Below, piece by piece: positions 1 through 10,800 of a DNA stretch of 64,000 nucleotides. The stretch comes from Cyathus striatus (lineage: Eukaryota > Basidiomycota > Agaricomycetes > Agaricales > Nidulariaceae): the NCBI GenBank assembly GCA_025738555.1, contig JAOVFP010000003.1, positions 1,178,001 to 1,242,000 on the forward strand, read 5' to 3'. The notes below the pieces were generated by a model, which did not search any database, was not told where the DNA came from, and saw only the letters and a program-made list of their open reading frames with translations. Position 1 is the stretch's first letter. Every line of letters starts with the position of its first letter. The translations under genes and the position numbers were made by a program.

Positions 1-439
1 TTTACCTCCGATCTGCCAACATAATTTTTGACAGTATATTGAACACCGAAGATCTACAGGATGTCAAAGATTTTCTTAATTCTGATACAGTGGGCCGATC
101 TGGTGTTGACATGAAGATCCGAGTTCGGTACTCGATTGATAGTGACTTATTTGTTACACTATAGACGATTAGATAGTTACGTTAGATGATATTCATGCGG
201 CGAACAAGTAGTATCGTGTCATTGATTTAGAGTAGGACAAGAAGATTGATTATTTAGATAGCCATGAGATTGCCTCGTAATATGTCGAGAAAGTTAGAGA
301 CATGTACTACTATTGGCGTAGAACGTAGTAAATATTTCATAGCCGTATTGGAGATGTAACTCTGTACTACCTACCTACTCTAACAGTACAGGTACATACG
401 TTAACGGAACCGTGTCCACTCTCCCGCAGAATATTCATC
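1..439. other. Unassigned sequence at window start
   Basis: No open frame, repeat or motif recognised. It lies 3' of the NADAR-domain reading frame that ends at 440. Confidence 0.4.
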
Positions 440-1048
440 TTATTTATGCAAAGGCTCCACTTCGTAAGAATTCCTGAGCTTCTCCAGCATCTTACCAAAC
501 TTGTTTCTGCCACTACCAGACGACCCAATCCCCCAAAATTCATCCCTGGTATTCTAACAGCATTTAATGATTATAACAACAGCCATTTATGAAAAAACGC
601 ACAAAAATCAGCTTAGACCTTCCCGTATTCCGAAGTTCCAAAATAAGCTCATAGTGTTGCGCGAATTTGTATCCTAATATATCTTCCATCTATCAAAGAA
701 TAAGGAATGTAATCCTACAAACGCAAGCAATAACAATGTTGATAAGGAACCAGTCATCTCTTACATGATCTCGATACTGTTGAGCAATTGCCTTCACCTC
801 TCTGGGTTTATCTACGGGATAGTTACGAATGTATTCTGCGATGTCCACCCTGTGCGGATGGAACTATGCCATACGATGGCATTAGTTTTGACCACAAGGG
901 ACATATATTTTCTGCTTACTTTCAAAGACTGGAACAAATGTTCTGCAGTAGGATATTGGTTGCCCGCGTAGGTAATAGAGATAGGCGCGAATGAGGTAAA
1001 TCCATAGTAAGGGCTGTGTTTACTGCCAAAGTAAATGTCCGGGTTTGT
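440..1048 (-). CDS. NADAR domain protein, downstream half of a possible two-domain gene
   Basis: Spliced on the minus strand from 1048-920, 863-735, 689-603 and 553-440, all in phase with GT-AG introns. The product (152 residues after the TAA) has the NADAR (YbiA/DUF1768) hallmarks: PYYGFTSFAP, then YPTAEHLFQSLK, then FWGIGSSGSGRN near the C-terminus. Exons of 129 and 87 bases match those of the gene at 2848-3563. There is no ATG: the reading frame enters directly from the NADAR unit at 1049-1733 and is separated from it only by the TAA at 1049-1051. NADAR proteins act on NAD/ADP-ribose derivatives, and some members remove ADP-ribose from guanine; a fungal role is inference. It may be the second domain of one protein broken by a stop, a readthrough product, or a pseudogene. 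Confidence 0.75.
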
Positions 1049-1733
1049 TTATTTGGAAAGAATACTTTGAGGAATTTGAGTTGTCTCGGAAGTTACTAGC
1101 TTCAATGTCGACCTTAGACGTTCCAACGCCTTTCCGAGCTCGTTCCTTCCTTTACCGTCTTTTCCTATTCCCCAAAACCAATCTTTGGGGGAATCCTTAA
1201 AGTGAAGCTTAGTTACAACTATAACTTGTAAGGGGAAATCATACTTCGACGAGGTCGGCATTTCCTGTACCTAACAGCTCATCGCGCAAATCAAGATGTT
1301 GGCTAAATTTATGCCACAGCACCTCGTCCATCTAAACAAGACACATGAAGATTGACATTCGTAAGCACTAATACCATTCATTGCTTACCATCTGTAGGTG
1401 TACTGCTATCCAATCACCTCTAACGTACTTGTTAGATTTATGCGCTACAGCGAGTGCAACTCGAGGAAGATCCGAGCGAGTTCTGATATGCTCTGCAATA
1501 CCGCCATGATGTTTCATAAACTATTTCAAACATGGATCAGCAAAAGCCCACGAAATTAGTAGAGTAGTTACCTTTAAGGCTTGAAAAAGATGTTCACTGG
1601 TAGGATATTTTTTTCCCTGGTATACAACCTGGTGTGGCGAGAAATTGGTAAAGTTATAGTAAGGCATATTTTTCTCGTAAAAGAGTATGCGCATCCGATT
1701 CAGACGATGGTCGTTGAGTAGCCGATGTAGCAT
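1049..1733 (-). CDS. NADAR domain protein (YbiA/DUF1768 family)
   Basis: Four exons on the minus strand: 1733-1572, 1520-1389, 1331-1245 and 1195-1049, giving 175 residues. The ATG at 1733 was chosen because it lies 13 codons before the domain start. Family signatures: residues ~14-54 carry ILFYEKNMPYYNFTNFSP and YPTSEHLFQALK, the middle carries the LLGTGNADLVE segment, and the end carries DWFWGIGKDGKGRNELG. Length is about the family's usual 150-180. It probably hydrolyses an N-glycosidic bond in an ADP-ribose-type substrate, by family analogy only. Its stop is followed directly and in frame by another NADAR domain (440-1048). Exon 3 is 87 bases, the same as in both paralogs, which supports the splice model. 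Confidence 0.86.
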
Positions 1734-2847
1734 TTCAATGTGTATGTACCCTTTAAAGCTGTTACGAGATGGAGATGAAAGCAGAATGAAGTGGCAGAGA
1801 GATGGAGATGAAGGGGTTACAACTACCCCCTTATAAGTGCATTGAAGTGGCCACTTACCTTAATCAGGCGCCAGGAAAATCACCGAGTGATGCCTTGTAG
1901 TACATACAATGACCGTTGTCTTCTGGCTATGTTTATCCGGAGTCAGCACAGCTCTTGAAGAACAACTGCAGAGGCATTCAGTTATGGAGGAGGTTCCTAA
2001 ACCTTATTGTTAGGGGTAGTGCTTGTAGTGAACGTTAACGCAGGGATGAATGTGCATCCGATTATGATGGGACTTCTGATTTTATCCCAAGATATGTAGT
2101 CAACACTAGTTAGTGAAATGCATCCGAGTTGTAGCACTACTAGCAGAACTTTCTACGCCTAGGATAATATGGAGTGAGTATTTGGTACCAAATGGAGAAG
2201 AAAAACAAACGTTAAGTCATCGAATAAACAATAGCCATATCTACCTCACTTCAGCCGGTGTTCAAGAACAGGCCCAAGCCCCAGTATTCATCAAAATGGA
2301 GGTATATGAGCCATACATATACATAACTTTTGGTTCACGAGCAAGAATGACGGCGATGGAGCCTTGTAAAGTTGTAGTCGCTATGTCGAGTAAGTATAAG
2401 TTGTAGTACAAGGGAGTCGGCAGTGAGTTGGCAGCGAGTCCGAAGAGCCAACGAAGAGCGAAGACGCGGACAGGTGGTCCGTGCGCAAGACGGCTTGTTC
2501 TCACGTTCCGTTCGAACATACCAGTTCCACAGCCCGCCACCGCCGCCGCTGTCTGTCGGATGTCCCTGGGCCGTTCATCTTTAAATGCACCCGTCATAAA
2601 TCGGGGTTAAACGTTATGTATGTTTTGCATCATTGTGTATTCTCCTTCTCTCCTTCTCGCAGACAACAGCGGCAAAGAGTAATTCCCACCAAGTAGTAAG
2701 GCTCTCGGTAAGTTATCCACCAATTCACTCGGTCGTTAGCCTAATAAAAACATGTGTTTGGAATTATGTGCAGAACACACCGCGAATAAGATAGGATACA
2801 CCCGGTGCATTGACGATGTAACTAGTTTGTCAACCATTCACAACCGC
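1734..2847. other. Intergenic spacer between NADAR units
   Basis: No gene supported. Open frames of up to ~110 codons exist on both strands around 2113-2600 but have no family signature, and the two strands overlap each other. Expected to hold the promoter of the 1049-1733 gene and the 3' end of the 2848 gene. Confidence 0.4.
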
Positions 2848-3563
2848 TTATTGTTTAGAAAAATACTGCAAATCTCGTATCTTCATCATCACGTTTCCAA
2901 GCATGTTAAGCCCATATCCAGATGGGCCATTGCCCCAAAGCTCCTCATCGCAATACTAGTAAATCACAAATTAAAATATATAACCATTTATATGATTGAA
3001 AGAAAAACGAACATAGATCAACTTAGATTTTCCCGTCTTACGAAGCATGTCCCTAAGATCACAATTCTGTATGAATTTCGCTAACAACACATCCTCCATC
3101 TATAAAAAGAGTTATATATCAATAATCGCGCGTTAATGTGGAAAGGACTGCGTCTCACAACTTTAATACTAAAACCTTGCCCCCAGTCCTGTCTCACAAA
3201 ACTAGCATATTTTTTAGCTGCCTTCCTAACGTTGGCATGCGTATCAAGACAGCGAATATATTCAGCTATATCTTTTCTATGCGGTAGAAACTGTGACATG
3301 CAGACAATAAATTCCTAACCCTTGAATGAAGTTATGTGGCTTACCATCATCGCGTGAAATAAGTGATCCGCCGTAGGATAATTTTTAAGTTCATATTGCA
3401 CTATATGTGCAGAATCTCTCCTAAGTCCGTAATATGGACTTGTGGCAGGTTCGTCAGGGGTGAAGTGGATGGCCATATTTGAGAAATCATAAATATCCGA
3501 CTGGGGATAGAATTTTCTGGGACGCGGCTGTTGTACATTTTTCTGAGGTCTAGCGGTACGCAT
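2848..3563 (-). CDS. NADAR domain protein, second unit
   Basis: Four exons on the minus strand: 3563-3345, 3290-3162, 3099-3013 and 2955-2848, 180 residues, no internal stop. The N-terminus is extended and basic/proline-rich (~40 residues) before the domain. Signatures are YPTADHLFHAMM joined across intron 1 to FLPHRKDIAEYIR, then a tryptophan in VRQDW, then ELWGNGPSGYGLNMLG. The first-strand motif is looser than in the 1049 copy (PYYGLRRDSA instead of PYYxFTNFSP), so activity could differ. Exon lengths 129 and 87 equal those of the 440-1048 unit. Same orientation as the other two NADAR domains, ~1.1 kb upstream, so most likely a tandem duplicate. Confidence 0.85.
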
Positions 3564-4555
3564 GATGGAAACGAGTGAAGGGAGAATGACCTCTGTGAAG
3601 AGGGAATAATAAAGCGAGTTCAAGAATCAAACAAACGCCGTACTCTTGTGGCCATTCTTATATATCCGTAGCGACAGCTCGCATTGACATTTACGCTAGA
3701 GCAGTGGCAATTCCTAATAATGGTCCATGTCTGGGAATGGTTCATATGCAGTACCATTTTAACTGATTGTTCAATGATATGGAACGTGACACAAAGAGGT
3801 AACAATGCTCGCCTGTTTGGATAAATATTTCTTTGGAAAGGTTAATAAGGAAATAATTCTTGGTGACATGTACCGGACGGTCATATCACATTGTACATCA
3901 CGAAGAATGAACACGAATTGAAATATATCAAATTCGCGTTCTTGTTCCACTCGGCCATTGTTCATTCTTATCAGAATTGTTTGCAGAGGCAGTGTCGGTA
4001 CTAAATTAAATGCAATCGACAGTCCTATAAAACGAATTTGTAACGATAAGCGTCATCAAGACGCACATTGACGCTCGACAGAGAATGAACTCCATAAGCA
4101 TTACTACCACTGCAATATAAGTACAAGACACAGGCGAGAATGACTGGGGTATGGTGCATCACCGTTGCTAAGTCACTACCCGAAATCAATAACATGGGGG
4201 TACTTACATTGTCGTTCATTGATATCCAGGAGTCGAGCTGAGTGACCAGTATATATGCACGTCACGTTGCAAGATATATACTCGTGTACAATACAGACGT
4301 CGATTGAGTACCTATTATGATTCACTTGAATGAAGAATGAACCTTACGAGACACGACTTCATATGACGAGGACATGAAGCGTCCAGTTTTGTACCAACCA
4401 ACCTTGCATTAAAGACACGGCAGCATTTATTTCGTGCTACAGTTGGCGAATGCCTTGTTCATCATATCAGTCATAACGTGTGTAGAGCTAAAAATACACG
4501 GATAACGATACAAGATACAGAAGAACCGAGTCCATGTCCAACTTGATGAGAAGAT
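3564..4555. other. Intergenic, nothing assigned
   Basis: Only short open frames (about 60 codons) without recognisable signatures on the minus strand. A loosely repeated phrase (GTCAATGTGCG-like, near 3690 and 4065) hints at old local duplication, but I could not define a gene. Confidence 0.35.
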
Positions 4556-5096
4556 CTATGTTGCGGGATCATGCAAAACAGCGAGTATATAGCGTTCATC
4601 TGTACAAGAACATCAAAACAACGGGAAGTGATAAAAAATGAATAACATACCAGGTGATATCATAATTTCATGTCTCTTTGTCCGTATCCGCATGAACCGT
4701 ATGTCGTCCTTCAACGCCAAGTAAGCCAACACGACCTCAACAAAGCGAAAAGTAACGTACAGAAGGTTCCCCATCCTTCACACCATGATCATTCCTCACC
4801 TCCTCCAAACCACTCTGCACATGCTCAACCATCCTTGCTACAGCTCCTGCATACTTCTTTCCCTGTTCGTTTTCGAAGATAACGCCTGACTGTCGTATGA
4901 TCGCATAGGGATGTCCACGAGTTATAAGGAGGTATCCTAGAACAGAGCGGTGGGATGAGAGCATTGTAAGCGTGGATTCAAGTTCTTGTGGCATTGCATG
5001 GTGGTGAGTCCCGGTTTGGTGTGCAGGGTTGGAGGACGATGATGAGGGCGCCACGGGTATGAAAGACGTTCGCGCTGTTGACGCGGCGGGTTGCAT
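4556..5096 (-). CDS. Roadblock/LC7 dynein light chain
   Basis: Three exons on the minus strand: 5096-4761, 4708-4651 and 4599-4556, 145 residues. The first ~35 residues are Ser/Thr/His-rich; then the LC7 fold starts at MPQELESTLTMLSSH, with GYLLITRGHPYAIIRQSG as the central strand pair. The small second exon encodes FMRIRTKRHEIMISP, the near-invariant C-terminal signature of roadblock proteins, and the third encodes DERYILAVLHDP. The core length matches the ~100-residue family. Its known role is as a homodimeric light chain on the intermediate chain of cytoplasmic dynein 1, in retrograde transport and nuclear migration. The start could instead be the internal methionine at the domain start. 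A housekeeping gene among accessory DNA. Confidence 0.92.
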
Positions 5097-5454
5097 ACTT
5101 CTCGATGTTAAGACAACTTTTAAGAGAATTTATAAGTAATATTATGGGGAAGAATATCAAAAATGAAACTTACCACTGTGAAAGACGGGGCGGAAGTGGT
5201 GGTTGTATGTTAGGCCCCTGAGCGTCGTCGGAGACCCGGACGAGCGGATCTCTCAGTGTTTGGTTATGTTGTTCAAAAGCTTTGATAAAATTTGAGCACA
5301 TCTCCAAGCGGAGTTACAAATCACGGTGCCGTCAATATGCCGTGACAGACACATCATTGATTTGATGCTTACAAGTTGCGAGCATTGCACGATCGACTTC
5401 AAAATCTATTTTTTACAGTAGAACAGGTGAGGGGTAGACAAATTTAGAACATTA
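5097..5454. other. Intergenic between dynein light chain and bZIP-like gene
   Basis: Serves as the upstream region of the light-chain gene and the 3' flank of the bZIP-like gene. No further feature seen. Confidence 0.4.
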
Positions 5455-6592
5455 TTATATAAATAAGTCAAGCAGGGAAAATTCTCGAGTCATGTTTCTA
5501 AGAGTCGTTGCGAGCTGTTCAAGAGATATCTCCCGATTTCCCCACATCCGGCATTCCTGAGTAAGCTGTTTAATTCTGGCTTCTTGATCATCCTTCAAGT
5601 TTCGGGTGCTCTTGCTCTTGCGGTGTCCCCTCGAAGCCGAATTATCGTTCTTGGGTGTATACGTCTCCTTTTCCTCGGAATTTGCTCTGTCGGGAGAGAA
5701 ATTCTCTTTTACACATTCGAGGTCAAAGTGTGGACGATTTACAGAGATACCGTAACTGATAAGTTGTTGTTCCAAGATGATTGCTCGAGTGTGGCGCATA
5801 TCGCGCTCGTGCCTTAGTCGCTTGGCCACAGTCCTGAGATGATGTAGCTCTTTGCAGAGGTGTTTATAATAGTTTCGGTTGTACTCCTGATGACTAGGAG
5901 AACACTCTTTTATGTGCTTATCAATGATAACATGTTTGGCAGCAAAAGACTTCTTAGCGGCTTTATTCCTACCCTTTTTCATTATACCATGACGTTTCTT
6001 CTCTACACGATGGGGACTCCGAGGTACTACGGCATAGGTAGGATTCTCCTCTGCGATAATGTTCTCATATTCATCTAACTCATTAACATCTTCATCTAGC
6101 TCGTAAATATCTTCATCTGGAAATACCAAAACAGCGATCGGTGGATGATCTGAGAAGCGATAATGAGTGAAAATTTAACAAATATGCTATTAAGAACACG
6201 ATACCTGGGTGTGTCTGTACTGATACGACTTGAGGAATCGTGAGCCCGAAATGATAATGGTTTGATGCTTGCCAATTACCAGAAGGAGAGGGAGTAGGAG
6301 ATGGTAATCCATAGATAAGAGTTGATTTCGAAGAGGAAGGTGATGTTGATGTTGATGTTTGAGGTAAGCCAATCTCTGGTTCGTAGTCGACTTGCAACGC
6401 TGCCGCAGGAGTAGGCATCTCGTAGCAGATGAGCGTATACCGATTATACCCTCCGATCGCTGAGGAATTTTGAGTGGATGACTGTGGTTTACGATATTCA
6501 GGTTTCATTGCGGGTAGTTTAGTGGGAGCACGTCGTCGTTTAGGTTCAAGTTTCTGTGGCGATGAAATGGTTCCCAAATGCCTGAAAACCAT
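5455..6592 (-). CDS. bZIP-like transcription factor, paralog 1
   Basis: Two exons on the minus strand (6592-6205, 6149-5455) encode 360 residues. The intron falls inside the phrase QTHP/DHPPI, shared exactly with the paralog at 13640-14791. Exon 1 is basic then Ser/Pro-rich; exon 2 opens with an acidic stretch (DEDIYELDEDVNELDEYEN), then has Lys-rich segments and coiled-coil-like helices ending in ERDMRHTRAIILEQQL, corresponding to ERDRWRTRSIVFEKLL of the paralog. The canonical bZIP basic signature seen in the paralog is eroded here (NRNYYKHLCKEL replaces the NxxAxxxSRxR motif), so DNA binding is doubtful. A transposon boundary lies only 57 bases upstream of the ATG and may have removed the native promoter or a first exon. 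Confidence 0.72.
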
Positions 6593-7443
6593 ATTTACAG
6601 TTATTTATCTGTGTATGCGTCACTGTGGCCCGTGGGTCCAAGAACAATGGGCTACTAGAATTTGACGTTGCCCTGTAATTTGACGTTGCCGTGGCGTTGC
6701 CTCACTGGCAACGTCAATTCTTGCACGGCAACGTCATGCAACGCCGGGCAACGTCACAGCAACGCCAAAGTGCTCGTGATCGATTTATTCCCACACCCTC
6801 GCTAACAAATTTCGACCGCGAGTCAATGTCTCCCGCCCCTCCCTTTTGGAATTTCACACATGTATCACCATTGCCTGCTTCCTGCTCATCATTTCCCATG
6901 CTTTCTCTCACAACCTTTTTGATATTTTTCTTACACAAACACATAGTCTATTATTTATACTACAATAGAGTCATCTTACTTTACAAAGTATGGTACATGT
7001 TACAGTAAAAGATTTTTAAAAATGTGTCTAATTCGCATTTTTCATATCTTTATTACCATAATTACATAGTGAAATGTTGACTGATACATATGTCATAATT
7101 TATATTAAATGATGCAAAAATAATTGAAGAAAATGAAAATAAATTGAACTACAAAATAAGAAAAAACTTGCTCACTGCTGAGTATGATCACAAGGAAGTT
7201 TGATATGTGCTGCGGCAATGAGGAAGGGTGCTTGATGGAGTGATGGATGGGATGAACACTGCGTACAAATATAAACAAAGGCGGGGCGGAGGGCGTGGGA
7301 AAAATTGAACCTCCAGCAATGCCAAAGGCAACGTCAAGCAACGTCACGGCAACGCCAAATCTAACAAAAAAATTCAAATCGGCAACGTCACAGCAACGTC
7401 ACGGCAACGCCAGGAAACGTCAAGCAACGCCAGGCAACGTCCG

Positions 7444-7722
7444 TGTTGAAGGTACAGGCACATAGCAACTCCGTGTGCCGTGCCGAGGAGGTTGCTGACT
7501 AAGAGTGCCGCAAGGCAGCTCTAAGGATGAACGCGATAGAGCACTGCCTCTATCGCACTCTCCAATGCGCACTACAAAATATAAGTTTACATTAGTAAAA
7601 TTATAAGTAATAGTACATTAGTAGTACACATTGTAAAAGGTATATAAACCCCTCCAACTTGGGGTGTAGACTACCAATCAATCAATTCACTCATATCACA
7701 CATTCCCTTTGCCTGCTCAATA
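7444..7722 (+). repeat. 5' LTR of copia element 1
   Basis: 279 bases starting TGTTGA and ending TCAATA (a TA terminus rather than the usual CA). A TATA box (tatataaac) lies at 7641-7649 and would drive the genomic RNA. Confidence 0.96.
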
Positions 7723-7808
7723 GGTTATGGGCCCCGGCCCTCGTATCTAATACTCGTCTATATTATACTACTCTACTCTACTTCGTTCTCGCACTCCGAA
7801 TCATCGAA

Positions 7809-10800
7809 ATGACGGACTCCACCAACGCTGCTTCGAACGCAAATGCTTACCGAATTGAACCCCTTCGCGGAGCCGAAAACTATGCCGTGTGGCGCATGCG
7901 AATGACCGACATACTTACCGATTTAGGCTACATCGATCTGGTAAGTGGCAAAGTCTCGGCCAAAGACGACACCACACTTCAGAAAACAGATCGAGCAGCG
8001 CTCTCTGCGATTCGACTGCGCGTAGCCGACTCAATGTTGGTCTACGTTGCCAGTGCGACAACGGCAAAAGAAGCGTGGGACAAATTAGATAATACGCTCC
8101 GTCCCAAGGGAGCTCTCGGCATTGTTGCCGTGCGCAGGAAACTTTCTGCAGCGGCTTGTAAAGAAGAAACACCCATTTCGGAACATTTACGTATTCTCAC
8201 GGGATACAAAGAGGAACTTGCCGCTTTAGGAATTAAACTAGATGATGAAGAATATTCGCTTACTATGTTAACTTCGCTCCCACGCACAGAAGTATGGGAT
8301 AATTTCATTGGGGGAATTGACAATAACACACTCAAGGATCCTGCTGGAGTTACTGCAAGAATTTTGCAGCAAGAAGGAAGACTTAAAGCAAAGTCAAACC
8401 CTGAGGATGCCGACAATGCTTTTGCATTCAAACCCGGAAAGAAAAAGTTCAACCCCAAGGTCACATGTTATAATTGTGGTCACATCGGTCACATTAAATC
8501 AGATTGTCGATCTCGCCCAGATGGAAATTCGAACCGTGGGAACTCGCAACACGGCAACTCTAATGGGCGATGGAAATCTGACAGGGCACATGAAGCTACA
8601 GAAGAAGAATATTCATTTGTTTCTGAAGAAGCATCAGATGTTGCCCTAAGCTCTTTATCTCATGAAAATTGGCTTGCAGACTCAGCAGCCACTTCACACA
8701 TTGCTCATGACCGCAATATATTTGTCACTTACAATCCAATTGTTGGCCACACAATTAAAGGCTTTGGTGAGCCACAAGCAGCCTTGGGCAGAGGGACTGT
8801 CCGCCTTATTTCCACTGTTGGTAACAAATCCTTCCCACTCACTCTGAAGGATGTGCTACATGTACCTACAGCCCCTCATAACCTTATGTCACTATCCCGT
8901 GTTACTGATGGAAAATTTGATATTCTACTCCATGGAGATTGGATTGAAATCAGATCTCCAGAAAAGAAAGAAGTATTTGCGGAAGGAATTAAAGCTGGGC
9001 ATTTGTATAACATGCGCATCAAGCCCATTGCCAAACAAGACCAAACTTTCCTTTCGCGGACAGGCAAAAGTTGGGATGAGTGGCATCGTATTCTCGGGCA
9101 TCTCAATATGGGATCAGTTAGAATGTTGAAGAATAAGAATATGGTTACTGGCATGGATGTTAATGAAGGCATTACCCTACAAGCACAATGCACTGCATGT
9201 GTCCAAGCAAAACAACATGTCAAGCCTTTCCCAAAAGAATCACTTACTGACATTGCTGAAATTGGAGATCTCACAGTATCAGATTTGTGGGGGCCATCAC
9301 GAACTGTTGGAATAGGGGGAGTTAGCTATTTCATCACTTTCACAGATGGAAAGTCACGCCGCACTGCCACCTATTTCATGAAAAACAAATCAGATGCCCT
9401 CACAAACTTCAAATATTACAAAACATATATTGAAACACAGACTGGCCATAAACTCAAGAAACTACGTATTGATGGAGGAAAGGAATATGTCAACAAGAAA
9501 TTTAAAGACTTTCTATTGGAGAATGGCATGGAATTGGAAATTACAGCAGCACATTCTCCATCACAAAATGGCATTGCAGAGCGCTTAAACCGAACACTTG
9601 TTGAACACACTCGTGCAATGCTGATTACCAATAATGTTCGAAAACAGTTATGGCCAGAAGCAGTCGCTTATGCAACATATCTCAAAAATCGATCTCCAAC
9701 TCGTGCACTACCTGATGGAAAAACGCCTGAAGAAATTTTCAATAACAAGAAACCTGATTTTTCACTTTTACAAGAATTTGGGCGTGAATGTTGGGTTTTA
9801 CAACAGGATGGCAAGCGCTCAAAACTAGATCCAAAATCTAGAAAGTATATTTTTACTGGGATTTCTACTGCAACTAAGGGTTATAGATATTTTAACCCTG
9901 CTACTTGTCAAATTCAGACCTCAAGGAATGTAGTATTCTCTGTTAATGTGCCAGAAACCCCCCAGGACCAGGCTGAACTCCCTGTCTCCACCTCGATTGA
10001 GGGGGAGAAAGAGTCCAACACCAACAATCAAGGTGAAGATGTTCCAGCACAGCAAGAAAAGCCTGAGGCACCCAATCAGATTGATTCTTCGGAAATTCCC
10101 ACGGAGCGTCCGAAGCGAAATGTACCACCTGTTGATTATGCTAAACTTGCAAACCCTGCAGTGCGTGGACCACAGAAGCAAAAATCTGATATTACAAACT
10201 TCACTGAACATATAGTCCTGCTGGGCACAAATGAATATGATGATCCATCCTCCTTACAAGAAGCAAAAAGTCGTCCTGATTGGCCTGAATGGAAAAAGGC
10301 AATGGACAAGGAAATGGATCAGTTAAATAAATTAGGCACATTTATAAAAGTGGATCTACCAAAGGACAGAGTCCCCATAGCCTGCAGATGGGTCTATAAA
10401 CTTAAAGAAGATTCTGAAGGGAAACTCACACGATACAAGGCACGATTAGTTGCCAAAGGTTTTTCTCAGATACCAGGAGTTGACTTTGAAGAAACCTTTG
10501 CACCAGTAATGCGGCTAGAGACCCTTCGGTTACTTATTGTAATTTCCGCTATTTTGGGACTTAGCGCGCATGTTGTTGATGTAGTTGGCGCTTACCTAAA
10601 TGCGGAATTAAAAGAAACTATTTATATGCAGCAGATCCCAGGCTATGAAGATGATACAGGAAAAGTACTATTATTAAAACAAGCATTATATGGTCTCAAA
10701 CAATCTGGTAGAGCTTGGAATGAGAAGCTCAACAAAGTATTTCTAGAAATGAACTTCAAAAGGTTGCTTTCAGACCAATGCGTCTATTTCCGGCAACACA

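Noticed and set aside
2113..2696. Overlapping open frames on both strands of up to 111 codons
   Set aside because: They overlap antisense, lack any signature and have no splice-consistent continuation.
7659..7808. Extension of the copia polyprotein upstream of the ATG at 7809
   Set aside because: The frame is open from a TTG inside the LTR, but this covers the primer binding site, and the first ATG at 7809 starts a normal Gag N-terminus.
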